DNA of 5,956 bases from Psychrobacter sp. GTDB taxonomy: Bacteria > Pseudomonadota > Gammaproteobacteria > Pseudomonadales > Moraxellaceae. The stretch's first letter is position 1, and the number at the start of each line of letters is the position of its first letter. The notes beneath the pieces are model-generated. The model made no database searches. It was not told where the DNA came from and worked only from the letters and a program-made list of their open reading frames with translations. The stretch spans positions 1-5,956 of the forward strand of contig JAHHUJ010000136.1 of the NCBI GenBank assembly GCA_020024075.1, in the 5' to 3' direction. Below, in pieces: positions 5,333-5,956 of the stretch. A program made the translations under genes and the position numbers.

Positions 5333-5956
5333 CTAAACAGTGATGGTTTCTGCACCGCCCATAAATGGACGTAACACCTCAGGGATAGTGATACTACCAT
5401 CAGCATTTTGATGGTTCTCCATGATGGCTAATAATGTACGACCCACGGCCAAACCTGAGCCATTTAAAGTATGGGCAAGCTCTGTCTTCTTGCCATCTTT
5501 GACTCGGGTACCCATGCGACGTGCTTGGAAGTCACCACAGCTTGAACAGCTTGAGATTTCACGATAAGTATCTTGGCTAGGCACCCACACTTCAATATCA
5601 TAAGTGCGTCGAGCACTAAAGCCCATATCACCAGTACATAGCTTAACCACACGATACGGCAGCTCTAACTGCTGTAAAATGTATTCGGCTTGGGCGGTCA
5701 TTTGTTCTAAAAGCTCATCAGATTGCTCAGCAGTAGCAATGTTTACCATTTCTACTTTTTCGAACTGATGCTGACGAATCAGCCCACGGGTATCGCGGCC
5801 ATGTGAGCCCGCTTCACTTCTAAAGCAAGGCGTATGAGCAGTTAACTTCAGGGGTAACTGGCTGGCTTCCAAACGCTCACCACGCACTAGGTTGGTCATG
5901 GGCACTTCAGCTGTTGGAATTAAATAAAAGCCCATATCCTCGTTATTGGTATGGTT
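5333..5956 (-). CDS. serS: Seryl-tRNA synthetase, C-terminal part (5' end beyond window)
   Basis: Class II aminoacyl-tRNA synthetase that charges tRNA-Ser (and tRNA-Sec where present) with serine in the cytoplasm. The visible 207 residues are the C-terminal half of the catalytic domain. The frame stays open to the window edge, reading NHTNNED before the first visible Met (5935), which is internal, so the gene continues to the right. About half the protein, including the N-terminal coiled-coil tRNA-binding arm and motif 1, is missing. Visible landmarks are LIPTAEVPMTNLVRGE, motif 2 (CFRSEAGSHGRDTRGLIRQHQFEKVEM, with the class II Phe-Arg-x-Glu), the serine-pocket region TGDMGFSARRTYDIEVW, REISSCSSCGDFQARR, and motif 3 LNGSGLAVGRTLLAIMEN with its Arg. 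The C-terminus PEVLRPFMGGAETITV is typical in position. No clear terminator follows, and tkt begins 208 bp downstream on the same strand. Confidence 0.98.
   Translation of the reverse strand, partial: NHTNNEDMGFYLIPTAEVPMTNLVRGERLEASQLPLKLTAHTPCFRSEAGSHGRDTRGLIRQHQFEKVEMVNIATAEQSDELLEQMTAQAEYILQQLELPYRVVKLCTGDMGFSARRTYDIEVWVPSQDTYREISSCSSCGDFQARRMGTRVKDGKKTELAHTLNGSGLAVGRTLLAIMENHQNADGSITIPEVLRPFMGGAETITV

Noticed and set aside
5464..5652. Minus-strand 62-codon open frame inside serS.
   Set aside because: It is an out-of-frame shadow of the seryl-tRNA synthetase gene.

Overview
The window looks like ordinary chromosome from a gammaproteobacterium, most likely Psychrobacter or another member of the Moraxellaceae. 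This rests on moderate GC content with A/T-only intergenic patches, and on the flavour of the transketolase, seryl-tRNA synthetase and CreC-like proteins. It is an inference from protein and base composition, not a database match. There are no mobile elements, CRISPR arrays, tRNA or rRNA genes.

Layout. On the + strand, the 3' part of a creB-like response-regulator gene (its start lies before base 1) overlaps by ATGA with a complete creC-like sensor kinase gene. Together they form a two-component operon that ends at 2580. A small two-helix membrane protein gene of the DUF2798 type converges on creC from the minus strand, and the two stop codons share a short hairpin. Next comes an A/T-rich spacer with palindromes and a strong terminator (3059-3095). 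The minus-strand transketolase gene (tkt) follows. A 208-bp spacer containing two hairpin regions separates tkt from the 3' part of serS, also on the minus strand, which runs off the right edge.

How the genes relate. CreC senses a signal through a periplasmic domain and phosphorylates CreB, which then acts on promoters. In E. coli the CreBC regulon is reported to include the talA-tktB pair, so a transketolase gene nearby is suggestive. However, no CreB tag (TTCAC-N6-TTCAC) is present in either spacer, so a regulatory link is unsupported here. serS (translation) and tkt (non-oxidative pentose phosphate pathway) are housekeeping genes in the same orientation, with no clear terminator between them.

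I found no evidence of a new biological system. The points most worth a second look are the low-complexity insertions in CreC (one built from an in-frame 12-nt repeat), the 35-nt hairpin upstream of tkt, and the strand-asymmetric tkt terminator.
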